Positions 1 to 7,808 of a DNA stretch of 13,319 nucleotides are shown one piece after another; the first letter of the stretch is position 1, and each line of letters begins with the position of its first letter. The position numbers and the translations under genes were made by a program. Under the pieces are notes generated by a model. It was not told the origin of the DNA and did no database searches. It was given only the letters and a program-made list of their open reading frames with translations. Origin of the DNA: Chrysochromulina tobinii (Eukaryota; Haptophyta; Prymnesiales; Chrysochromulinaceae); the NCBI GenBank assembly GCA_001275005.1, contig JWZX01002141.1, positions 1 through 13,319 of the forward strand, read 5' to 3'.

Positions 1-674
1 GGCGGCGGCAGCGGCGCCAGCTTCGCCGGCGCCGAGCTCGGTGCGCCGTTGTCACCAGAGGCGCCGGACGCGGCGGCGGTGCCAGAGGCGCCAGACGCAC
101 CGACCATGGCACCCTTGTCATCGTCGGGCATCAAGAGCGTGCAGATCAAGGGGGCGCAGATCTTTGCACAGATGAGCTCGCGTCTGCAGCCACAGAAGGC
201 GATGGCTGCTCAGCTCCCGCCCCCCGATGCAGCCCCGCCCGCCCAGACCGACGACGATCCGAATGATCCTGAGTCGGTGGCGCTACGGGCGCTGCTCGCC
301 CTCCGGAAGGACTCGTGGTGTGGACCGAGCTGGGCGCTCGACGGCCGACTCGCCGCGCAGCTCGCTGTGCCGCTGCCAGAGCTCATCGCGCGCACTCCCA
401 CGCTCGACTCGTCCGAAGGGCGGCGCGCCGAGCCGGGCGAGTGGGCGACGGGCCTCGTCCTCGCTTATCTGCAGATTCGCTTCTACGAAAAGTCGAGCAC
501 ATGGGCTCCGACCGTTGTGGTGAGAAAGAAAGCCATCCCTGCAATCAGCATGCATGTGCTCACCACGGCGCCCGGACCCCTTCCCCACAGGTGAGAAAGA
601 ACGCCATCCCGACCGACCTGATGCGCAAAGCGATGGAGGTCGCGTGTGAGTGTGCCGCGAGGAAGCCAGGCTGA
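1..674 (+). CDS. C-terminal part of a vWA/VIT-type or PARP4-like protein (5' partial)
   Basis: The reading frame is open from base 1, so the gene begins upstream. Two exons are inferred, <1-519 and 591-674, joined in phase 0, with stop TGA at 672-674. The first part is a low-complexity linker with a repeated PEAPDA motif. From about base 270 the protein reads ALRALLALRKDSW, then LDGRLAAQLAVPLPEL, then EWATGLVLAYLQIRF. This spacing (SW, L-D/E, LA..L.V.L.EL, WAT.L.LA.L) is what I know from the C-terminal helical module of vWA5-type proteins and PARP4, whose role is poorly defined. Splicing replaces a frame that would stop at 592-594 with one continuing through NAIPTDLMRKAMEVA, which suits the final helix of that module. 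No vWA or catalytic domain lies in the window, so the full function is unknown. Family assignment rests on recalled motif pattern only. Confidence 0.55.
520..590 (+). other. Intron (71 bp) with duplicated borders
   Basis: The donor is GTGAGA after codon GTG at 517-519. The acceptor is TTCCCCACAG ending at 590, and the junction is phase 0. The first 20 bases of the intron (520-539) match the first 20 bases of the next exon (591-610) at 19 positions, the difference being A/C at the twelfth. The whole intron therefore equals one period of a 71-bp duplication. Retaining it gives a frame that stops at 592-594. Confidence 0.75.
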
Positions 675-1440
675 CAGCCATACATGTAGGAAGGCGCCCT
701 CCGAAAGCGTAGTTGCAATTCCATATAGAGCGCGATCATGAGCGCGATGCGCTGCCATGGCGCGACCAGACAATGATCCCACAGTCCTCATGCGTATTCT
801 TGATGCGTGGCGTGTTGAGCCGTGGGTAAGGACTGCACACCGCTTGTGCATTATGATGTGTGTGCGCCGTCTCCTGTGAACGAAGAACACGGGCGCCGCC
901 ACCCGCGTTTTCGCACGCGCAAAAAGGGCAATAAAGCCCCCCCGACATCGACACGCTCTGTCGGATGATGTTCGTGACGATGTTGCCCGTGCTCCCGTCT
1001 CCCCACAGCCCGGACGAGCGCGCGAGTCGAAAGAGTCTCCGAACCGTGCGCGGATGCAGACGTCTGCAACCTGCGTGCTTGTGAAGATAAGGGTAAAGGG
1101 ATGCGTGACACGTGAGGCAGCGCGTGAGGAAATCAAGGAGCCATAAACCTTGAGAATAAGTGGTTGAGAGAATACACGAGCGTACGTCCTCGATGCTCCC
1201 ACGGGCGGCGGTCCATCTTTCCTCAGACGAGAGTCCTCAATCACACATCGCGCTGACCCTCGGCGAAGTATCCAAAGTTACATGTACTGCTTAGTTCAAG
1301 TTCAAGTGTCTTCAACAACAGCTCTTGCATGCAACAGTTGAACTTCTTTATCCAGTTATTTTTATGCCTGGTGAAAGTCTTTCTTTTTTCTAACACAGCA
1401 CAAAGTTTGCACTTCACGCCGCCTCCTGCGCGCGGTCCAC
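675..1440. other. Intergenic region with a possible 5'-UTR splice or trans-splice acceptor
   Basis: I see no convincing gene here on either strand. An AATAAA at 930-935 could serve as a polyadenylation signal for the upstream gene, but algal signals vary. From about 1260 to 1420 the sequence becomes AT-richer. It contains a pyrimidine tract and branch-point-like CTAAC followed by ACAG (acceptor AG at 1397-1398), 42 bases before the ATG of the next gene. This looks like the end of a 5'-UTR intron or a spliced-leader acceptor. No donor was identified with confidence; GTAAGG at 826 is one candidate. Confidence 0.5.
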
Positions 1441-4400
1441 ATGGGATGGTTCGGGCACAAGGCGAGCGCCACCGAGCCGGCGGCGGATACTACGTCTCTG
1501 AAGCCGGAAGGCATGCGCCGCCGCGTGCGAGGCGCTGCGCCTGCGGATTCGCCGAGAGGTCGCAAATCTCGAGCGTCCTCCAGAGACCTCCAGGCTAAAG
1601 GAAAACCCGCATTCATTGTGTTCCCGGTGAAGGTCTTCAAGGACGGTACTACACCAATTGGGATTCAGCTTCAGGGCACAGCTGGCGAGCCGCCGACCAT
1701 AATTGAGGTGGACCCAAACTCGCCGGCCGCGCGATGCCGGCCTCAGTTGCAGGTGGGCATGCGCATTCTGGCCATCAATGGCCAGCGCGTGCTCGGACCG
1801 CAAGAGATCAGCAGACTCTTGAGAAATGCAGTCGGCATAGTCGAGATGGAAGTGTCTCAGAAGATCGAGGGAGACGCTCACCCAAACCTTGCATCAGGAG
1901 CGCTCCTGACCGCACCCGTGGGTTCTGCTTTGGTCCCGCTCGTCCGAGTAGCCGAGCTGCGAAACAAGACTCTTGCACGCAAGCGAGAGCGAGAACGAGA
2001 GGCCGCTCCCTTTGCTGTGTTCACACGCGCTGCCGGCGGGGCTGGAAGTGCTCTCGCAAGCGTCGCTGGCGGCGTTGGATCTGCCTTCGCAAGCGTTGCC
2101 GGCGGGGCCGGATCTGCTTTTGCAACTGGGACGCCGAAGCCGGCCAAGAACGTGACACCTCGCCAGTTCAAAGTGCTGCTCCGCAACCCACAGGGCGCGT
2201 TCTCGCTTGGGCTGGTCCTCGGTGGCACGCAGGACGAGGCGCCAATGATCACTCAGGTGATTGCATGCTGATTGCATGCTGATTGCCCCCCTCATCACGC
2301 AGGAAGAGGCGCCAAGGATCACTCAGGTGATTGCATGCTGATTGCATGCTGATTCCCCCCCTCATCAGGTGACCGAGGAGAGCATCGCCTCGAGGGCCGA
2401 GCCTAGGCTGCTTGCGGGCATGCGGATCCTCGAGGTTGATGGCCGACCGACTCTGGGCGCCGGCTACACGGATGCGGCTGCTCTCGAGGCGCTGGGTGCT
2501 CGGGGCCAAGTCCTTCTGACTGTTGAGGAGGCTGAGGGCCAGAACCCAAAGGGGAGGGCTGCTTTATTTGGGGGGTCGGGGGCACCGAGCGCCCCTCTCT
2601 GGTCGTCCGCCCGCGGCGGATCCAGCGGTTCTGTCTGGCCTTGTGCTGGCAAGAACACCGCTGCGAACGCCGAGGCCGGTGAAGACGCTGAGGACATCGA
2701 GGAGACGCCTTCAGACGATGAGTTCAACGCTCCTAAGGGTCCTAAGGGTGCCACGGCCGCCAAACAGCTTCGTCTGCGAAGGGCTGTCAAGATCGTGCGG
2801 CTGTCGAAGAAGGCGCTCAAGTTGCCAAGGAAGGCAAAACAGGCGCTGGACAGTGCTGTGGACGAGGCCTTGCTGAGCGCTGCTAGAGCCGCTGAGGGAA
2901 TAGATGGTGACGACGAGGATTTCGATGCGTGGACCTTGGAGGCGTGGCTGTCTGCCGTCGAGCCGCACCGAGTGCTCTCCTCTGGCCTGGAGGCTCTCTT
3001 GCAGGAGCGCTTGGCGGAGATGAAGTGCACGCAGTCGCTTGCGGCCCTCGATTATCACTTTGTCGCCGCCCTCGGTGCGATGCCGTCGGAACGTGCGATG
3101 AAGCTGCTCATCTCGCTCATCAGCCATCCGAAGGTAGTACAGGCCATTGCGGCCCTGCTGCTCGACGGCGCAGGCATCATTGCACGAGCAGAGCCGCACA
3201 CAGCCGCGTCCTCCGTACCGGTACGCCTCCCTTCAGTCGACGCTCCGAATTCGAGGAGCGCCGACGACGCTAACTTCGAGGTTGGAGAGCTTCGCACCGC
3301 GAGGGAAATGTCGGACTATCTCGTACACTCTCGGGCGGTAGAGCTGGAGCGCGTGCCAAAGGCCCTCCTCGCACACCAGCAGCGGCTGCAGAAGCGCAAG
3401 CAGCAGCCGAGCTCGCCGAGCAAGATGAGCGTCGTGATGAGCAATGAGTCCTCGGCTCCAGGGATGAGTGTCGTCGGGCTCAGCCTAAAGGTCTCCGGCG
3501 ACGCCGCCTCCTTCAACTCAGTTGTGGAAGCCCAGATCGCTCAGGCGATCGCTCAAGAGGCTGGTGTTGACCCGTCGGCGGTGGAGGTGGGCGTGACCGC
3601 GGCCAGCGTCATCAATTCGAACATCGACGTGAGCATCCACACACCCAAGGCGACGGCGGACTCGGTGCAGTCGACAATGGCCAACGCGGTGAGCAGCGTG
3701 CTCAGCGCGACCGTCATGCTCACCAGCGCCAAGGGCGTCTCGATCACCGTGCTTGCAGTCACGAAGCCGCCAACCGTCACACCCGTCCCCGTCACGGCCG
3801 TAGAAGACGCATCCACCGCCCCTGAGTCCCGGCCTCACCCATCTAGCCAGGTGACAATGCTCGAGCCAGGTGCTCCGCCACCTCAACTCATCGACACGGG
3901 CGACGATGAGATTCGGCATGGCGCACGGCTCGCTGCACAGGCGATCGAGACCGCGCGGCAGGAGCGCGAGGCCATGACCGCGCACTCGTCGCAGGAGCAG
4001 CGGAAACTCGACAGCCTTGAAATCGAGAGAGAGGCGCTGCAAAAGGCGATGGAAGATCTCGAGGCGCGGGCTGCGAAGGAGGCGGCCAAGGCGGAGGCGG
4101 AGGTGAGGGCGGCGGCCATGGAGGCAGCCAAGGCGGCAAAGGCGGAGATGAATGCCGAGCACCTGCTACATGAGAAGCAGCTCCTGGACGCGCAGCGCCA
4201 GCAGCTGCTCGAAGAGATGGAGAAGGAGAAGGCGCGCCAGCTGAAAGCGTTCAAGGAGCAGTCGAGGATGCTTGAGGAGCAGATGCTCCAGATGCAGGCC
4301 GAGAAGGAGCGGCAGGAGCGTGAAGCGAAGGCGCAGCTGGTGCTCAAGGAGGCGGAGGCGAAGAAGGCGATGGCTGAGCTCGAGAAAGCAAAGGAGCGCG

Positions 4401-6690
4401 ACAAGCGCCGACTCGCCGAGGAGCTCTACATCACGCAGCAGCAGCTGCTCCAATCGAATCTGAGCAAAGCTCAAGAGGGCGTGCCGGTGATCCTCGACCG
4501 TTACGTCGAGAACAATCCCGCGGGCTTCGACCTCAAGTACGGGACGCTCAACGAATTCCGCGGCGGTCTCCACGGGCTCCTTGGCGAAGACATGCCGGCG
4601 CGTGGAGACGTCCTCTCAGCCATGGAGGCGGACCACGTCCAGTTCGCTGACTGCGACACGACCTTCGAGGTCTACAATTACGGGACGGTCACCACGAGCC
4701 GCTTCGAGTTCTACTTTGTCGTCGACCCGAGCAGCACCAGGCTCAAGATGCTCGGCATCGACGAGTGGCCTGTAGATGTGAAGCTCAAGGCCGCCGGCCG
4801 CCAGTGCCGCAAGGCCGAGTCGGTGCGCTCGTTTCGAGAGGCGCGCGCCCGCATCGCCACGGAGCTTGAGGAGGCTGGCTCGGCACCGCTGACGGTTGAG
4901 GAGTTCTTTGCCACTCGACTGTACACGGGCCCGATGTACATGAAGTACAATGGGACCCTCCGGGGCATCCTGCCGGACTCTCCCCCCTTCTTCCAGATTG
5001 CCTTCCAGCGCCTTTGCCAGGGTAACAACTACGCCGCCACCATCCACACGATCAACGCAGCGCTCGTCAAGCTGAGCACGCTGCAGAAGGTGCAGAAGGT
5101 GTACCGCGGCCTCGCTGGCAAGCTGCCCAAGCCCTTCCGCGTCGAGGACAAGTTCGCTGCACGGGGCGGCGTCGAGCTAGGGTTTATGAGCACGACGACG
5201 AACAAGAAAGTGGCCGCGGAGTATGCGGCCGCCGCCCCTGGCTCTCTGCTCATCGAGCTCGAGCAAGGGTTGCTGGACAGAGGTGCTGAGGTTGCATGGC
5301 TCAGCGAGTACCCAGGCGAAGCGGAGGTGACGCAGTGCACGATTCGGTCACACATGAGTCTGAGCCTTGCCCCTCGTTGCCCTGCGGAGCGACCCATGTG
5401 TCCCCTCGCCCCGGTTGCCACGCCCCCTCCCCTAGCCCCCCCATGCGTCCCCTCGCCCCGGTTGCCACGCCCCCTCCCCTAGCCCCCCCATGTGTCCCCT
5501 CGCCCCGGCTGCGACGCCCCCTCCCCTAGCCTCCTCCAACTGGCCATCTCACTGCACCATCTCACTGCACCATCGACTCTTTTTCTCGTGGGTGTGTTCA
5601 GGTGTGCTTCCCCCCTCTGACGGCGCTCGGTGTCCACACAACCAAAGTGCAGGGCTCCATTCTCGTCGTGTGCGTGCGCCCGTCGCTGTGCTCGCGACCC
5701 CTCGCCATGAAGGGCAGCACGGAGCTGATGTCTCCGAAGCTCGTGGCACAGCTCGACGTGGCACTTGCAGTGGTCGGCGACCACCTCACCATTGCGATAC
5801 GACGCTTGACCAGGTACGTTGCAATTGTGCAGCGGACTCCGATCGCCGACAAGCAGACTGCAGTCCTCCCCCCTGTGCTCAAGTATGGCATCTCGCGAGT
5901 GGAGCTCGTGCCCAAGAGGACGCGCACGGTGGTGGCGATCTTCGACGCGTGCCTCGACATTGACCTGGCGGAGGTGGGCGACGTGCGTGGCGAGCGCGAG
6001 GCCGTCATCAACTCGCTCGAGGACGTGCTCCGTACCGGGGCGGCGATCTACGATGAGCTCGCGCATGGCGAGATCGCGATCACTCCAACGGTCGAGCAGG
6101 CAGGCGCGTCGTATTGGGCGAGACTGTACTTCGATCGGCTCCTTCCTCTGGTTGATCGCCGGCTGCGCGCACACGTGCGCGTCTCGGCGTTGGTCGACAT
6201 CCGTGACCAGAGCATGTCGGTCACGGCTGTGGTGGCGTACAAGATCATGTCAGCGACCCTGTGCTTGCTCGAAGGAGCGCCCGGCCAGAACGCGCTGCCC
6301 TCTCTCAAAATGGACGTGCTCAGCAGCTGGGACTCCGTCAGGGCCGTGCTCGATCCCGAGGCCCTCCTAAAGGCCTTGACGAACTTCGATCTCGCCGCTG
6401 TCTCGAGAAAGCGCTGGAAGGACGTCGAAGGGCTGCTGGCCGACTTGACTGCGCGCGATGCGGAGAAGGGATCCAACGCGGGGCCTCTCACGGCTCTGTT
6501 CCGTTGGATCAAGATTCAGGGGCTGTGCGCCGAAATGCTTGCTGCCATGAAGATGCGTGACATCACCGCTCGAAATAGCAACCAAATCGCCGCCATCGCC
6601 ACCATACCTGATGAAGAGGTGGCTGTGATCCGTAGAAGGACATCGAATCTCGACATGCCAGAGCGGAGATTGAATCTCGACATGCCATAG
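1441..6690 (+). CDS. PDZ-PDZ-coiled-coil-ADP-ribosyltransferase protein
   Basis: Exons 1441-2256, 2369-5326 and 5602-6690 join in phase 0 to give about 1620 residues. The ATG at 1441 follows a stretch without coding character. PDZ1 spans about 58-140 (PIGIQL loop near 72, GMRILAINGQRV near 106). PDZ2 spans about 241-329 and is split by intron 1 (GAFSLGLVL, then GMRILEVDGRP). Between them lie three 11-residue AGGxGSAxA repeats (198-230). An alpha/beta-like Ala/Val-rich segment is at 638-741 and a long coiled coil at about 790-975. The ART domain has YRGL with R1185, FMSTT with S1213, and EYPGEAE with E1256 and E1258 as the ExE pair, followed after intron 2 by VCFPPLTALGV. ARTs of this R-S-E class transfer ADP-ribose from NAD to protein side chains. 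Residues 1505-1571 resemble the dynein stalk region (FD near the start, LC near the end). Nothing shows a signal peptide or membrane span. It is probably an intracellular scaffolded ART. Its substrate is unknown. Confidence 0.8.
2032..2130 (+). repeat. 33-bp coding tandem repeat, 3 copies
   Basis: Three in-frame 33-bp copies (2032-2064, 2065-2097, 2098-2130) encode AGGAGSALASV and variants between the two PDZ domains. The copies differ mostly at third positions, so the repeat is older than, or selected more strongly than, the intron repeats. It probably acts as a flexible Gly/Ala/Ser linker. Confidence 0.85.
2226..2365 (+). repeat. 70-bp tandem duplication across an exon-intron border
   Basis: Two 70-bp copies (about 2226-2295 and 2296-2365) differ at only a few bases, for example GACGAG/GAAGAG and CCAATGATC/CCAAGGATC. 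Each contains the exon end GATCACTCAG, the donor GTGATTGC, two GCATGCTGATT units and a C-rich tract ending CTCATCA. Copy 1 starts in coding sequence and copy 2 lies within the intron. Confidence 0.9.
2257..2368 (+). other. Intron 1 of the ART gene (112 bp), containing a duplicated donor
   Basis: The donor is TCAG|GTGATT and the acceptor is CTCATCAG|GTGACC. Splicing is phase 0 and rejoins PDZ2 (APMITQ to VTEESIAS). TCAGGTGA is present at both borders. Inside, a second copy of the exon end plus donor (2321-2332) lies 70 bp downstream of the first. An AG at 2301-2302 could define an internal 24-base in-frame exon at 2303-2326. Confidence 0.8.
5327..5601 (+). other. Intron 2 of the ART gene (275 bp)
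   Basis: The donor GTGACG follows codon GAG at 5324-5326. The acceptor is GTGTGTTCAG ending at 5601. It is phase 0 and restores the ART ending EYPGEAE-VCFPPLTALGV. AGGTG occurs at both junctions. The intron is pyrimidine-rich and holds a 47-bp tandem repeat. If retained, translation would stop at 5480-5482 after a Pro-rich tail and lose the third exon. Confidence 0.85.
5401..5531 (+). repeat. 47-bp tandem repeat inside intron 2
   Basis: Nearly three copies start at 5401, 5448 and 5495. The unit begins TCCCCTCGCCCCGG and ends in CCCTAGCC followed by a C run and ATG. The period is not a multiple of three, and the copies are almost identical, which suggests recent expansion. Confidence 0.9.
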
Positions 6691-6774
6691 CGGAGATTGA
6701 ATCTCGACATGCCGGAGCGGAGAGCATTCGACATGCCGGAGCGGAGAGCATTCGACCGGAGATTGAATCTCGAC
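6634..6774 (+). repeat. 27-bp tandem repeat covering the 3' end of the ART gene
   Basis: Units such as 6661-6687 and 6688-6714 have the pattern GAGCGGAGATTGAATCTCGA plus CATGCC(A/G). Shortened copies follow at 6715-6738 (24 bp), 6739-6756 (18 bp) and 6757-6774 (18 bp). All lengths are multiples of three. The stop TAG at 6688-6690 is a single-base variant of the GAG that opens the other full units. Confidence 0.9.
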
Positions 6775-6777
6775 TAG

Positions 6778-6934
6778 GAGATCCGATTGGTGTTGCGAGG
6801 TGTGGGGAACGCTTTCTCCTCGGCGCGGGTGGGATGCGGGGGGAGTAGAGACGAGTAGAGTGTAGTAAAATTGAACTAACCTTCTATTCACAGAACGGGG
6901 CAACGCGTGAACGCCGTGCGGTCGCTGAGGCACG
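6778..6934 (+). promoter_or_regulatory. Intergenic leader with acceptor-like site before the Vps55 gene
   Basis: Between the repeat and the next ATG lies 157 bp. CTAACCTTCTATTCACAG ends at 6894 and has branch-point, pyrimidine-tract and AG features of a 3' splice site. It sits 40 bases before the ATG at 6935, much like the site at 1398. It may end a 5'-UTR intron or accept a spliced leader. Donor candidates for a cis intron (GTGTGG near 6800, GTGGGA near 6829) are weak. Confidence 0.45.
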
Positions 6935-7405
6935 ATGGGGGCGCCCGAACTGTGTAAGATGATGTGCTCGGCATTCGTCGTGTCCCTCGTCATCTTCCTC
7001 ATCGTCCTGGCTGGAGCACTGAAGAACGACTGGATTGTTCTCGTCATCTTGGTGCCGCTCTTGCTCACGCCGTTGCCGCTGCTGATCCTGAAGTGCTGCA
7101 CCCGCGACAACTGGGGCTCCACGCCCAAAGGTGCCCACTGGGCCGAGTTCATGTCGGGTGCGCCCGCAAGCCTCGACGAGCGCGCTCCTCGCAGCAGCTA
7201 ATGCCCGACCTCGCCTCTCTGTGCAGGCTTCTTTTTTACGGGCACGGTTGCCATTCCTGCCATCCTCTTCAACACCAAGCTCGTCACGCTGCAGAGCATG
7301 CTGCTTGCGATCAGTGGCGTGATGTTGGCCTTTTTCTCCGTGGTGGCGATGTCGTGCATACAATTGCGCAGGGAGGCCGATGCCTTCTCCGCGTTCCGAT
7401 CATAG
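6935..7405 (+). CDS. VPS55: Vps55/LEPROT-family endosomal membrane protein
   Basis: Exons 6935-7157 and 7227-7405 (phase 1 junction, codon GGC) give 133 residues, the usual length of this family. Four hydrophobic segments are visible: about 11-28, 33-52, 75-94 and 96-121. The second is followed by the KCCTRDNW loop, as in LEPROT proteins where a Pro-containing helix precedes a charged loop, and FFFTGTVAIPAIL corresponds to the third helix (FFTTGIVVSAFG-like). Vps55 and its partner Vps68 act in late-endosome to vacuole/lysosome sorting in yeast, and LEPROT controls receptor surface display in animals. The same trafficking role here is inferred. Without splicing the protein would end after helix two at 7199-7201. 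The short charged tail ends RREADAFSAFRS. Confidence 0.85.
7158..7226 (+). other. Intron of the Vps55 gene (69 bp)
   Basis: The donor is TCGG|GTGCGC and the acceptor is CTCTGTGCAG ending at 7226, with a pyrimidine-rich approach. It is phase 1. It restores the third and fourth membrane segments. Unlike most other introns here it shows no flanking or internal repeat. Confidence 0.85.
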
Positions 7406-7808
7406 TGGCGAGTGTGCTCGCGTGCGGCCAGAGTGCGAGTGCACCCACATCACCCCTAGGGGCGTGCCTGCGTGTGTGTGTGACTGTGTGCGGCCGAAGA
7501 CCGCGCTCTGTAATCCTCAGCACAGTGAGTGGGCACATACCGAGGTTTGTTGCATCAACGAAAGGGCACACAGGCACACATCCTTAAAATGCTTAACGAC
7601 CTGAAACTCAAACTGCCTATGCAACTCGGTCAACTCGTCGGAGCCATCCACATGGATCATGGAGACTACAGACTTGGAGAGCCCGTCGCGCGCGCGCCCG
7701 ATATGCGATACCAATTCTTCGATAAGCAAACACGCCACGCCATCATCATGTCACGATAGGTATTGTCCATGGGAGCTCCGCCGCTTGCGCTGGCGTCAGT
7801 TGGCTCAA
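7406..7808. other. Gap between converging genes
   Basis: These 403 bp separate the stop of the Vps55 gene from the stop of the helical-repeat gene on the other strand and presumably hold both 3' UTRs. A short TG-rich tract lies near 7472-7492 and a CG run near 7688-7697. A 76-codon frame at 7529-7759 (+) has no recognisable family or clear splice partner. TGTAA at 7508-7512 is a possible but unproven 3'-end signal. Confidence 0.6.

Noticed and set aside
483-1244. 253-codon frame on the minus strand over the first gene end and the intergenic region
   Set aside because: No family pattern, overlaps a supported exon and intron, and is Arg/Ser-rich as expected for an antisense frame in GC-rich DNA.
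3466-3774. A named adhesion or SEA domain in the Ala/Val-rich segment of the ART protein
   Set aside because: The alternating pattern is suggestive, but I cannot identify defining residues, so it is only described.
4900-5640. Reading the ART domain as a bacterial toxin gained by transfer
   Set aside because: The gene has spliceosomal introns, PDZ domains and the same composition as its neighbours, and there is no secretion signal; it reads as a native eukaryotic ART.
6634-6774. 27-bp array as a CRISPR or attachment site
   Set aside because: There are no spacers, and the units keep the coding frame.
6634-6960. Fusion of the ART gene with the Vps55 gene through an intron ending at 6894
   Set aside because: The Vps55 protein is full length from its own ATG, and the bases between 6895 and 6934 look like a leader, not an extension of the ART tail.
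7529-7759. 76-codon plus-strand frame between the converging genes
   Set aside because: No recognisable family and no clear splice connection to the Vps55 gene, whose protein is already full length; more likely 3' UTR.
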